Below, piece after piece: positions 12,900 to 26,047 of a DNA stretch of 64,000 bases. The stretch lies in NCBI RefSeq assembly GCF_910592395.1, contig NC_088310.1, positions 24,073,491 through 24,137,490 on the forward strand, written 5' to 3'. The notes below the pieces were generated by a model that worked only from the letters and a program-made list of their open reading frames with translations, did not search any database and was not told the DNA's origin. The stretch is from Lineus longissimus (taxonomy: Eukaryota > Nemertea > Pilidiophora > Heteronemertea > Lineidae). The position numbers were made by a program, and so were the translations under genes. Every line of letters starts with the position of its first letter. Within the stretch, counting starts at the first letter, position 1.

Positions 12900-14900
12900 T
12901 GAATTATTATCACATTTCTAATAAATGTTTTGTACTGAACCTGAATAACAATGATAATATAATTTCTCAAGTTATCAACAACATGTTCTCAAGATGGACA
13001 ATCAGAATCTTACCAAAGGTAAAATTTAAGTCGGAATATAAATACAAAATTTCTCAGGTCAGTTATCAAGTCAAAGTCTTACCAAAGGTAAGCTAATAAA
13101 CATACTGGTAGGATAATTAAAGTAATGTATTTTTTCAAAAATAGACAAAGATGGTGGACTTTAATGATATTTTTCAATTTTCTGAATTTGTTCTTTTTTA
13201 TTACTAACATGTACTTGTTTAAAGTAGATGATTTGATTTTAGTTGTTAATCAGTGTTATATACAGGACACATTATTCCATAAAACTAACCAAGAAAATGT
13301 TTTTGTGGCAAAAAAGTGTGATATTTCAAATTTCATAGACGTCTGATAAATGTTTTGTACTAGGCTTAAACTACAGTTGGATAACATAATATTTTAAGTA
13401 TTTACGACATTTTCTCGAGGTAAACTTACCAGAATCATACGAAAGAAACCGAATAAGAGAGTGGTAGGGGTGGTACGGTAGTCTTTTGTTCGATGTCAAA
13501 TTATTGTAGACGTGCACAAAGATTTACAAATACCTGTACAACATAAAGGTCATTCGACATTTAAATCAATGTTTTAAACGGGAGTTGAAATATAATAATG
13601 GCATTCGCACGTTTCATACAGAGAATATTAACACATAAAATATATTTTTCAAATTCTCATACCCTTTTTCAGTTACAGTTCGGGCTACATTGTCTCGGGG
13701 TAACACTTGAGGCAATTATAAATTTCCAATAGATAACTACCATACACATTTATCCCCAGGTTAAAACTTTCACTGTTCACATGGCATCGACCCCCCCAGG
13801 TTAAATCGATGTCACACTTCTGATCGATATTTTGTACTGGACTTCGGAATGATGATATACATGTATATACTAGTACTTTCTCAAGTGATCGACTACTGGA
13901 GACGAACAATCGAAACCTTTTCAAAGTATTCATACTGCAGTTTCGAGTACAGGTATAGGAAGCAGTACAGGCCACCCTTGTGTATTTCTGCATTTGTTAG
14001 GTTTAACAACTCCAATGGAAAACGGTAACCGTAAGATTTCCGTTGATTTTGTGAAGATACACCATGCATAGATCAGTACAAAATTCAGAATCAGGGCAAA
14101 CCTATATTCAAGCAGGGTGACGGTGTTTAAAGAAATCTTATGACATAAGACTGTTTTTTTTCTAACTGGACCTGTACCACTGACATAACTTTACCAGCGT
14201 AAAAAAAATATCAGACACCCAAATACATGTATCGATGCGCAGTGCATTGAACCTAAAATTTGAAGGCCGACACTGGGGCTAATAATATCAAACTCGAGGA
14301 AACATTTACGCCAACGGAATTATTTATTTTTAACCTCGAAAATAATTTCTCAAGTAACGAAGTTTTTAGGATGGACGGCCAAATTCTTAGGAAAACAGTA
14401 AAATGAATACCGGTATATCTGATAAAAAACGACCAATGACTAAAATCGATAATCGATAAATCGATAATGCTTTCAGGTGGACTTGAACAACAATGTAGAC
14501 ATTTAAAATCTCTAGAAAGGAATTTTCCCAAATTGGGGATCAATCTGTAAAACTAGGTACATAGATTAGAACTGTTTAACCTTGATAACATTACATGTAT
14601 TGGCCTCGTATGGCCAAGACAATATTTACATGGAGTTTATAATTTACATGCAGGTCTCGTACACTAAAATATGTTTACCAGACATTCAAGGGTAACCGTT
14701 TTATTTTTCGGTACCAGAAGTAGAAATGAGTTTCAGCAATGCACATGTTATCCCTCATCTCATCTTAAGGATTAGCACTTAAACTGCACTGGACTTGAAC
14801 AACTATATCTTTTTGCAAAGCACTATAAACTAATTGCTCAAAAGTTATATTATCGTCAGTAGGGTCATGATTCATATATAAAGTCCATTAAAAATTGCGA
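12900..14900. repeat. Degenerate long-period tandem repeat array
   Basis: The same motifs recur at intervals of roughly 300-650 bp. aaatgttttgtact occurs near 12924 and 13349, with gatattttgtactggactt near 13827 and actggacttgaacaa near 14789. A linked motif, tttctcaag followed by a-tgga-caa-cagaat, occurs near 12963-13010, 13878-13910 and 14345-14390. The copies are very diverged. No open coding structure is visible. Confidence 0.5.
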
Positions 14901-17900
14901 CAAAACAGCGAGTTAGTTTTAACAATACACTCTTTCACTGTTAAACATTCTCTGTGTGTTTACATGTATATCCCCGTGTTAAACACAAAAAGTACTTGGC
15001 AGAATAACAATTCGCACTAAGGAATATGTACCACCATACACCATGTACAAAATATATATTCAATATACTGTTCTGGGTTAAAAGGATTGGTTAGTGATTC
15101 TTCAATGAACCTGTCAATCGATTGTTTACCGGTACATCAGTGTTCTCAATTTGGCTTGTGCAACAAAAAAATACCGCTTTTCTCATGTTTCGATGATATA
15201 TACGGTAAAAAGGGAAGCTAGCTGTTTGGTGCTATTTATATAAGACTCGTTGATTTCCATACATATCAAGCATGGGTATTACGACAATGCTGGAATTGAT
15301 TTTTAATCCCAGGGTAGAACAACCTCATTGAAGACAATAATATGCCACTTTATCAAGAAATATAAAAGGTTCTGACAATAGGGCAAATATATACATGATG
15401 TTCCCGGATAGTTTTTATAAGGATGCATACATCAGGAGGTCTACTAATTACACATTTCAAGTAAAGTCGCAAGGTACAAATCAAAATTAACATTTTTAAC
15501 TGAAGTCAAACTCATAATCATAAGTTCGTTGTTATTTTGCGACGGAGCCCTGGTTTTAATAACACAGACTTATTTAAATCAGCTTATTTCGAAATTAGGA
15601 TGTGATCAATATACAATGTACATGTATACCACTATAAATAACGTTTCCTGGCCTGTACGTGTTCTGGGAAGATGAAAAACGAAAACAGAGAGTGGCATCC
15701 TTGTCTAGTTATAGGCGAACTGTACGACACGGAGTTTTCAAGAATGCCAGAAAAACATTCCATTTCTTCTAAGCCAATTTCTCCTTTTCAGCAAATCAGA
15801 GATGCTTGTATTTTCTGACCCTCCCAACTGGCCCCTTTATTTGGCGCTGTTTTGTCATCTACCAGGTGAACAGAAAACCTGAGTTAAAGATGTCGCCTGA
15901 CAAAACAATTACTCGCATACATATTCTGGGCAAGACTTTATTTCAAGTCTTACATATCTAGTGAAATTGGGAAAAAAATTATCGGTTTATTTGGCTTTTC
16001 GACAATTTCGTAGATTTTCATGCTTTTAGAATCAATAATCACATATGGAATTATTGAGGATTTGAAAACATGCACGTCTTATAGAAATCTTACTTGGGGA
16101 TTGGGTTCACCCAACAACATGTTACATTTAATCACAATGTGATACAGTTTATTAATCAGGAATGTGTAATTAGTACGATGCAGTGTACAATCGAAAGTGT
16201 CGTTCAACGGAGTAAATACTTTACACTATTCCCGGTTGGTTTGAAATACACCAGAAAAGAGAAAATTGTCAAATCAATTACTAAAGTGAGGACAAAATCA
16301 TCCTTACAGAAGATCGCAATTTGGCAAACAACAGAAAATCTGCTGGGCAAAATGCAGTCGGATATTACAACAAACATAAACTAAGTATTTGAATGTGAGA
16401 TATACTGGTAGATTGTTACACCATATCTGATGCGTTATTATCCAAGGTTTGATTACCAAGTTGTTTGTTGTGCTTGGGTTACGTGTCATCGGTCATTTCC
16501 AACAGTCCGCCATTTTGTGAACATCACAGATTAGACGAAATAGATGAGTAATATTCTTCACTCAAAGATGCCAGTAATTACGCTGGAATTACTAGTCTTA
16601 CGTTCTTACTTTACTGCAACATGATGGTTTGTGCCATCAGAAGCGCAAGCATAAACTCCAAGTATAATTATCAGAACTGAACTAAAAAGTAGAATGTATC
16701 ACTGATGGTTTGTGATTTTTCTTTCTTTAATGCTATTTTCTTCTGAATAAAAACCTTATTCTGGTGTAAATGGTCAAAATGGCACGTAACGGACACCTAC
16801 GATTCATTGCGCAGTTTTGAAGACATGTTGAATTTCTCAGAGACCAACTAAAACAAAGAGATTTAAAATCGGGTTGGAAGTTGCACCATGGCGGACATTT
16901 TACGTTGCACAACAAAAACAGAACGAGGCACCAGGAACTCATCGCTGTGAACAATCCTATGGAAAAGTCGTGTGACAACAAAAGTGCACGTGACAGTCAT
17001 GCGCTTGCCTTTTAATATCAAGCTTCCAATTACATTTTTAAAATGAGACTTCCTTCTAGAGCTCAAATAATTGAGAACGGGATGAATTCTTCTTGTTGCC
17101 GTTATTGTGACGCATTCGTTTTGCTGAAAGAAGTGACACCGCTCTAACAATTTTTTTAATCGATCAGAATGTATAGATATGCACCATTCTAAAATACACA
17201 AAAGAAATCCCAGGTTAAGATTTAATACAGCTCAATATATATACCGTACATTATGTGTTCTCAGATTCGATGGAAATGAATAGTACAGATACAACAACAA
17301 CCCTAACAAACAAACAAAACCTCATAAAATGCGATGTGGAGGTTGTCTTTTTGATACGCAAACATTCAATTTTGGTAAAATCCCCAAACTATGCGAGTTA
17401 GAATATCTTTAACTGCTCGGGGAAATGAACATACATGAATTGTAAGCACTGAAAGCATACAAAGAATTGTTTGCTGAAGGCAGGTTAAATTGCTCGAAGG
17501 AATAAATAAAATAAAACATGTAGCATGATTGTATATACTAGATATTCAGTCAGCATGACCGTTGGCCTTCATGTATTTAATTTTTTGTTTTGGTTGTGAG
17601 TGATCTTCTTGTATATGAGCATTGCCTTCATTCAGGGTTGACCATGAAGGACAATGTTATAAAATGCAAGTATGTTCAAGTACAAGTCACTTAAAGAATG
17701 TACATGTATTAGTAAACTTGTCGCTGAGTCTTCTTTGTACATGTATTTGGTGAACCATTTCTCGGGAGATGACCAACTCAATTTTTATGAAATCAGTGAC
17801 ATGATAGAAATGCTGTGTGTGAACTGAGAAAGTCTGTCATGTTAATTACTCAAAGATGCAGGGACATTAGTAGAATGTCCAATTAAGTATATTGTACATT

Positions 17901-18937
17901 GCTTTGTCTGTATTCAGTGTAATGTTCTTTTCTGTATTTTCTTAACTTGCTTACTGTTTCAAATTGTACTAGATTTCCTCAGTACGAATAAACATACATG
18001 TGTATATAAAGTTAATACTCACTGAATGCATGTACGCACATCCGTGTAAATCAAACGTTCTGTTCGAAAAAAATCATAGTCATGGAAAAATTAGAACATC
18101 AATTGCGGTTTTGTTGCTGAAGTCATACCGTACTGTCAGCATCAGCAGACAACGTTGGCTGATGTTTTGAATATTCGCAGTTGGTGCTGATCAGATTGAG
18201 CCGATGTAGCTATTATAATGAGTCGACTTCTTAAAATTATTTCAAAATTGCATACAACATGCGTATTTTATGGTTTTTAAACCTTTTATAAATCGAATGT
18301 CAATTTTGGAAAGAATGATTGCCATGGTTACTAATTGGACAACGATTTATGAGTAGTCATTAGGTCTCATAAAAATCGTTGTGTAATGTGTTCAGAGGCA
18401 GTGTATCTGAAAATTTCAAATTTTATTTCAGAATTCATGAATTCAAGGTTTGACGACTTTCATTAACTTATTAACTGAACTTTTGTTTTTCATTTGAAGT
18501 TTTATTTGTACTTTGAACCACTTCGCAAGTTTGCTAGATGAATACAGTCTGGGCAGAAAGCAGCAAAATAATTGCCGACCCTGTTATCTTTTTATCGAAT
18601 TATTTGGAAGCCTATGTATTAGAACATGTATATATGGCGGTGGATAATTGCATTATCACGGCATTTGGTGTGTTTTGATCAAATGTGTGTAGGCTTAACA
18701 TTTACCACTCTGATTTATTTGCGCTTGTTAGAGAATTAAAAATAAGAACAAAAATGAATAAGATTTCACGATGGTTAAAGTATATATTATTTGACCACAT
18801 GTCGCCCGATTTAATTTTTTACTGTTCAGAGTTACAATGTATGGTTGTCTTCTATATCCTTTTGTATCGTATATCAAGCTTTCAACATATATCTTATTCG
18901 CGGACATTGTACTGTACCATATGATACTTTACTGACG
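14901..18937. other. AT-rich non-coding stretch
   Basis: I see no exon with matching splice sites, no recognisable protein and no RNA gene. ORFs are short and without family resemblance. TACATGTA and related short palindromes are scattered throughout. Confidence 0.5.
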
Positions 18938-18944
18938 GTATACG

Positions 18945-19957
18945 GTAAAAAAGTACAGGAAAAAAGGTACAGGAAAAAAAGGTACGGAAATGAAGGTACA
19001 GGAAATAAAAGTATAGGAAATAAAAGTACTGAAAATAAAGGTACCGGAAAAAAAGTACTGGAAAAAAGTACACAAAATGGCATAAATAGGTAAAAAAGGT
19101 ACACAATTTTTTTTCAGAATATTATTCTCTTCAACTGGTTCAGACTCGGCCTATGTCTTAATCTTTTCTTGCCTATTTTTCTTCTTCTGTGACTAAGGTG
19201 GTGCCTTAAAATAGTTTAATACATTGCGGATAATTTTGTAACGGAATGAATTTGAGGAAAATTCATGGAAGAAGTTGCCCAAAAGGGGAGCTGACGTTTT
19301 TTTTGGTAATAAGTACATGTACATTCATGTTCTTTTAAATTTTAAAATACTCGAGTCGTATTCTTATAGGGGCGGATCCAGGATATTGGGAAAGGGGGGT
19401 GGGGCGCACCTGGCATCCTACCTGGCATTTCACATTAAGATTCTCGCCAATTTCCCTAAAAAGCTTGTGTTTGGTCTAAATCTAATGATTTATCTGTTAA
19501 AACCTAATTGGCCAGGCACATTGTTAATTGGGTCCAGCTCTATGATGAATGTTAATTGATTAATTGCAATTTAACTTGAACATGGGTACATTTATCGGTT
19601 AACCCTTTTGCAGAGGGAATTGTCCTAGAATCTTTACAATCATCATGATCTTGATAGCCGTGTTTACACTCTTGAAAACCATAACGGTATACTGGAAATT
19701 TGATATACCTATTTCTAAGGCCTATGCAATGCCTACGCAACAAATAAAGTTAAAGTTATAAAAAGAAAAAGGGAGAATTCAAATGATATTTAAAAAAATA
19801 ATTGTGAACCTTTTTTACCTATTTATGCCATTTTGTGTACCTATTTTTCAAGTACCTTTTTTCTGGTACCTTTATGTCCGGTACTTTTATTTCCTGTACC
19901 TTCATTTCCGTACTTTTTTTCCTGTACCTTTTTCCTGTATCTTTATTACCTGGATTC
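18945..19957. mobile_element. Foldback element with iterated GGTAC-rich arms
   Basis: The left arm (about 18945-19100) is a chain of short units such as ggtacaggaaataaaagta and ends with cacaaaatggcataaatagg. The right arm (about 19809-19957) is its near-perfect reverse complement (cctatttatgccattttgtg, then gtacc-rich units). About 700 bp lie between, including a ggggcggatccaggat sequence near 19372 that resembles a dispersed repeat. Long inverted arms made of internal short repeats are typical of foldback-type elements. No transposase reading is present. Confidence 0.7.
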
Positions 19958-20787
19958 TTTACTGACATCATTTCTGAAATAGAGATACTTATCAAGTTGA
20001 TTAAATACCATATACATGCACATGTCAGAGATTTATAGTGAGCAGTTTGTAAGGAGAGAGAGAAATGTGACTTAGTAATCTTTATATAATCTGATTACCT
20101 ACAAACTTTGGTACTTATATACTGAATGCATGATCAAAATACAATAAATAACATTTACATACTTTAGGATGGGCAAATTATTATCAAATATACAAGCAGT
20201 CAGAAAATAACTTGAACTTTCAAGATAGATGATAAAGTCTCTTAACTAACGAGTTCAATATATTGAGTGTCCGTTCGGTCTATATAATAGTAGAATAACC
20301 CAAGTGCTTCTATCTGCTTTTCTCTCAGAAGACCTTTTTGGCGAAGAGAAAAGGAAAAGTTCACATTATTTTAGACTACAGGTAAAAACGATTGGCGTGT
20401 TGTGATAAATAAATCACAGTGTATACTTACTTCTAAATACTATAAAGCGTGCGTGTAATTTTGTACATCACCAAAAAAACAAAACAAACTGAAACACTGT
20501 CAACGGCTAACATATACTTGCTTCAGACGTACATGTAATGTTCCCGGCATTGTTGAACGTAAAATATATAAAAAAGAAAATGCACATTTTGGCATCGCAA
20601 ACATTTATACATGTAGACATATCTTCAGCAGTTGACAAATCCCCGACGTTTGTGTGACACCACTGGAATCCTTGTTTGTGCCAAATACAGTAGAACTACT
20701 TTCTTTGGAGCCAAGCTTTGATAAGGGCTTAAAAGAAACATTGCAAACTAAAAAAGCATCATTTGAAATTAAGAGGGTGGGGGGTAG

Positions 20788-21092
20788 TCAGGGTTGAACT
20801 CGTTTTTCAAGATCTAGAATTTCCGAACTTTGCTGTAATGGTTGTGCACTGTTCAAATACATGCAGGCCCTGTCATCTGTAATAAATCGATACTTCTCAG
20901 GAATGTGCAGATAATTAACAGACACAAATCTGTGCCAATTGTAGAAGTAGAAAATGTCCCCCTGGAATATAAAGTATCCTGACCAATTTTTACGGATTGT
21001 GGTACATGTTTCTCTCGAAGGCATGACTGTCAACAGCTCAGAGATTGGATCACATAAGATTCCTTTGTTCCCCGGGCATTTCATCTTTGGAG
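20788..21092 (-). other. Unexplained open reading frame in the probable 3' UTR of the PAN-like gene
   Basis: On the minus strand, a frame different from the one that ends the PAN-like protein stays open from the last-exon acceptor (21128) to 20788, about 113 codons, with stretches such as CPGNKGILCDP and FIFQGDIFYFYNWHRF. Reaching it from exon 2 would need a donor in phase 1, but the visible donor is phase 0 and leads to a stop at 21093. It is most simply non-coding 3' UTR. No homology is recognised. Confidence 0.3.
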
Positions 21093-24000
21093 TCAAACTT
21101 CTACACCGGCTTCGGCGATGATTTCTGACTGGAGAGGGTGAGGGTACCGGATTTGAGAATTTCAGACCTTTTCTGAGGTTTTACAATATTTAATTTTCTT
21201 ACACTTTCCCGGAGGCAAACGGCCCGCTGATCATTAGCTTCGTCGCGCGTGTGTGGCTATCTGCAGGAGCGAACCAAGACGCAACCATACAACTGTTTTT
21301 CTACTTCCATTAATCATATTGTCCCGCTTGGTGCATGCGCACGCTAAGACAATTCAAATAACTTTCGAGATTCCAGCAGTGTCACACTGCAACGCATAAG
21401 AGTACACACTGTTACTCAAACAGACTGTTTACAAGTTTAAATCGACTTATCACAGGACTTGGAGCAGATATATGGTGGTTGTTCCCATTTATATAGACGG
21501 TACACATTTCCCGGCTATAGGTGTTGTTGTGCATCACTACGTACACTCATGGACGGAGATAAAGCAAGTCTTGTTTTTTTCAGGAGCGTCGACTTCACCA
21601 GATTACGCACAAGTGTACGTTGGGGATGGCTGAAATGGAGAACAGTCAAATACAGCCATGAACATAACACACTGCTGTCATGATATGTTTGCACATACGT
21701 GTATTTAATGATGAAGCATGGTATTTGGGAAGTTATTTTTTTTAATTGTTACATTATTTCTTCATATCTTATTTATTTCATCACTGGTTTTCATATACAT
21801 GCATGAGATTCTTTGAACGAAACTTTGGAGATCACGACATACCAGTATTCCAACCTTTACTCTAATGCTTCTGTAGGGTGATTAAACAAACTAGTTCTAA
21901 ACTTTTGGAGAGTCCTGTATTTAAAAACTGAAAGAAAACTTGGTCATCGCCAGTCACATTTTTTAAAGCGAAAATAGACCCGTATGGCAATCCGTCTCAA
22001 CATTCCACGGAACGATTCGACATTGCCATGATCGTCAACTTACACTGCACGAATCATAACCCCAGTACTCAGTACCAGTTTCTGCAGCCAGGTTCGAGTT
22101 GGAATTGCTGTTACTAGTGAACAAACTGCACTCTAGTGTGGCTTTCTTCCACGTTACACTCTTGCAAGTGTTGTCGGTAAGGCATTTGTTTGCACACTCT
22201 GTTAGGTTCAAATCGACCTCGGTCTTAGATGCAGCTAGGCTCATCTTCTTATCCACGACCTGGCAGAACATGCACTCCTTGCAGTTGGCCGCCCTGACTG
22301 GTGGTGTGCCAGTGGCATGAGTGTACTGGACAACTGGAAAAACAAAGAAATAACTCCGATTAGATTTTGGAGCATCTGCGCATGGAGGGAAAACGGCGAT
22401 AATTTTAAAAACATGCAAATAACAGTGAGGTGATAAATGTGATAGAGTATGCATTGTAAGTCTATCTGCTTGGTTCCGTTTTAGTGGAACACAATGGAAT
22501 CATTATCAACTCAGTAAGTAATAGCAGGTATAGATTAGATTTATCCAAACTTGGAAATGGGAATATCAGATCAACCAGTCCCTCTGTCACGTATTACACA
22601 TATCCTAATTCATTGCTCCTCTGACTCGAAACCAAACGGATGGACTAAATGCGTATTCTATCACTAAAAAAGCCCACTTCATAATACTTCATACTTCACA
22701 CTTCATAGATGTCAGTGCACATGACTGAGCCAATCCATTACATTCAAGCCCGTTACTATAGTAACGTCCATGCATCTATTGGTCCTCGATACACAATTAG
22801 GTTGTAGGTAATGCAGGGAAGGGGCATTGGCGTAGAAAACGCCACGTATAAGCTGTGTTTAGCAAACTTGCCCCTATCGATTGACCGTAAATGATGTGCC
22901 TTGGCGCATTTACTCAGAATGATTTAATGGTAAAATAAAACGCTTTCATCTATTCAATTTCATCAGTTTGTTAATGCTTTTACACTGGTATCAGTGGTCA
23001 TATATATTACCGGTCATCGTTATAGAAACTATTAACCACTATAATTCCTTACAATTCACTTTCAGCGACAAAGCAGCTATTTCAAATTTGTTTTTTTCCC
23101 GAAACAATCAGGCAAGCTACTAACTCTGGCTCTAGGATACAACCCAAAATAACACTTAAACAATATCACCCAACTAATATTGAACTTAAATGCAATCCAG
23201 GGTGCTTATCTTCGAGGCTTGCCTCCAGACATGTTTGTTGGGTTTGCATTGAAATATACTCTACATTATTTAATAATTTAATCTAGGAGGGAGTGTTGGC
23301 TTTGGTCTTACACAACGGGGAACAGTGCCTTTGGAACTTGGTTCATGTAGTAGAAAAAACAGCTCGTCACTGGCAGAGTTGACATCTCAGATTTTAGCAA
23401 TGTCTCTGGTTGTCATATACCACGTTCCCTTTGTTTATTGGCTGTCGAAGAATCTTTTAATGATTTATCATAAATCAGATACTATGATCAAAACAGCTAT
23501 TGATTCCAACTCGAAACTAACCCAAATTTAGAAAACAAATAGGAGATTGATCTAGTCGCAAATATTTCGCATTGTATTCGATATTTTTAAAAGCACGCAA
23601 TTATTAATTTTCGTCAACGAAACCTGATGAAAAATCTCATTAGTTTTGTGACGAGATTTTTTCGATATCTTAGGCTAAACAGTGCCCTTAAGTTATTCAT
23701 ATCAAACAACTCTAAACAGCTTCATGAAATTCCTGAATTTATTCCCATAACTAAACTTATTCACTATCGTGGACCAATTTGCCCGACGGATCATATGATT
23801 TTGACGCAGGTCGGAAAACTTCGGCTGGATATGCGGGACCATATGTACAAGAAGAAGGTACTGGGCCCGCTCGCTATGCAAAGTACGAACGAATTACTCG
23901 TTTGTGCATTGTAACGGTGCCTTTTCTTCCTGACATACATATCCATAATTCATCTCAAACCGAAAATACGGTTAAGAATTGTTGGCGATGTGAAAGAACA

Positions 24001-24783
24001 GAAAACAAATCCTCGCCAATTTCCATAGAAGGTATACCTAAAATGATAGATATTGAACATAGCGTACTTATTAAATACTAGTACCAATGATTTGCATACG
24101 GAAATATGAGTTTATGTTCGCTTTCCTGATTCAGAGGCGAACATAATTAAACTCTGATTTCCTAAGAGTCTCCGTCTTATGATGATTATTTCCTGCCCGG
24201 GATATCATCTTTTGTACAAATAAGGGACTAATACATGTCTGAACCGGTATAACATGGACCGTATCACAAATCTATCAACTGGATGACAGACGGGTCCACC
24301 TGATTTTGAAGATGGGCAGAACAATTGTTTTTCTTGTTGTAGGCTACATAATGTGTTATCAATATTTCATACTGTCTTGTGTGTTTTAGCTGGGACAATT
24401 GACCAACTGCATACCTCCGTGTGGAAGAAAAATCTATAATTTGTGAGTGTTTTGAAATTGAAAATCATCTGCATTTACAACAAAATATTTCAATGACATC
24501 TCATCTTGATTTGATAATTAGCTTGCTTGCTGTCGTGCAAGGCATCAACTAGACTGGCTAGTTTCGCACTTAGAATTACGTCCAATCTCGCCATCCCCAA
24601 CCAATTGCAGCAATGTCCATGGTATCTATTTGGTGGTTTTGACAAGAAAGGGAAAGAAAAAGCCTGATTATGTATCAACTTTGTTTATCAATGTCGGCAC
24701 AGAAACAAATTACGATACGAATAGTTATACTCACTTAAACAAATCAAAGGTACGATCAAAACAATGACATGGACGCTCTCCAT
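21093..24783 (-). CDS. Small secreted PAN/apple-like protein
   Basis: Exons in transcript order: 24783-24735, 22333-22044, 21128-21093; 124 aa, frame kept across both introns (phases 1 and 0). Exon 1 encodes a signal peptide (MESVHVIVLIVPLICL). Exon 2 carries the whole domain: paired cysteines in NCKECMFCQVV, then LTECANKCLTDNTCKSVTW and LECSLF, ending EYWGYDSC. This spacing matches PAN/apple-type modules, which bind proteins or carbohydrate. A short Asn/Ser run (NSNSNSN) follows the core. Exon 3 adds only SEIIAEAGVEV and a stop. Intron 1 is 2.4 kb with no recognised gene inside. The domain call is good; the biological role is unknown. Confidence 0.75.
22334..24734. other. Intron of the PAN-like gene, no recognised content
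   Basis: Several plus-strand ORFs of 60-100 codons occur near 23325-24081. None shows a recognisable domain or a consistent exon chain, so I leave them uncalled. Confidence 0.5.
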
Positions 24784-25746
24784 TTTACCGGGGTGAAACG
24801 TGTTAGTCCAAAATACGACGGCGGGCAAAATCCTTCTCTTTCCAACCTTAATCAACACAGCTGTCCTAAACAGAATCAAAGTTACTCCAGCCCGCTCTGA
24901 ACCTCAACCAATGATCCTTACGCGCAACAACTTCAGTCTAGAATAACCATGACGACGCTGCAACAGCCAAGACAACGCTGGGTATTGGGCACATTTTCTA
25001 TTAAAATGTCATGCTATCGATTGTTCAAAAATGTCGTATTACGTGTGGTGCTTTACCAACAGAGAGGTTGCCAGGGGCTACGTTCAGTTCTGCCCTGGTT
25101 AGATTTCGGAACCATGATTAAATACAGCGACGTGAACATGCGTGGCTATCTCGCCTGTTTTCTCAGCACTATCTCAAGTCGTCGACTCTCCCAGAAGGAT
25201 CATCTCTTTGGAAAGACTTCAAGTACGTACGCATATCTGTCCTGTAAAAAAGGTGATCGTGGCTCTTGGCTCTTGGCTCTTAGTTTAGGGTATCCCACAA
25301 TTATAGCAGCTACAAACCACAACCTGATTTTGTCGCGTACATGTACATGTATGTCAATCGTGCAGAGACCAGTAACAAATACTCTCATACATTTAATCGG
25401 TAAGTTGAAATGTTAATGCTCAGTGCCCTGAAGTCAAGGAAACCATTATATTAGCTACATGTATATTGATAGAATCATAGACGTGGTTGCTAGCGTTAGC
25501 TGCGTTGGGGCAGTGGCTCGTTACTTGACATATACCAGGAAACAAAGTGCGTAAACGAAGCGGAAATATGTCCCTGAAGTCAGATCGGTCGACCGGCTCT
25601 GTCATCACCATTTCGAACTACATTGTGATTGGTTAGATGGGAAGACGGAATGCACCTGACAAACCATACAGTTCTGAAATCCAGAAGTATTAAGGTAGCA
25701 GGAAGGGTTGGGCGTTTGTGGTTTCTGAGTCTGAGGGGGTTGGTGT

Positions 25747-25810
25747 CTGTTGACTGTGCTTTAAGAGAGACTAGGCATGGCGCCAGTCTCTCTTAAAGCA
25801 CAGTCAACAG
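25747..25810. repeat. Perfect 26-bp inverted repeat (long hairpin)
   Basis: Arms 25747-25772 and 25785-25810 (outer end ctgttgactgtgctttaag) are exact reverse complements around a 12-bp spacer. The right arm with its downstream flank recurs at 26131-26186. Such a perfect palindrome suggests a recent inversion-duplication or a transposon-end structure. Confidence 0.85.
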
Positions 25811-26047
25811 GCATTTGGTCTCAGTATTTGGGTTTTGATTGCCATGACTGTACCCCTGTAAAAGTCAGAGGAGGAGAAGTTTGGAATGATGAAAGCATTG
25901 AAGAAGAAGAAATGTTATTATTGAGGAAAGCAAAATTTATTATGAGACTAGAAGGCAGTGTCCTGACTTGATTATTTTGAAAATGGCGGTCTGAACACAT
26001 TAAAAGGTGGAACATGGCATTTTATCGACTTTGAAGTGTTCCGCAGT

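Noticed and set aside
23779-24081. Plus-strand ORF beginning MPDGSYDFDAGRKTSAGYAG in the PAN-gene intron
   Set aside because: The start looks protein-like, but I recognise no family, and the frame degrades after about 45 codons without a clear donor.
24949-25416. 155-codon plus-strand ORF just upstream of the PAN-like gene
   Set aside because: No recognisable domain, no supporting splice structure and ordinary composition; a chance ORF is most likely.
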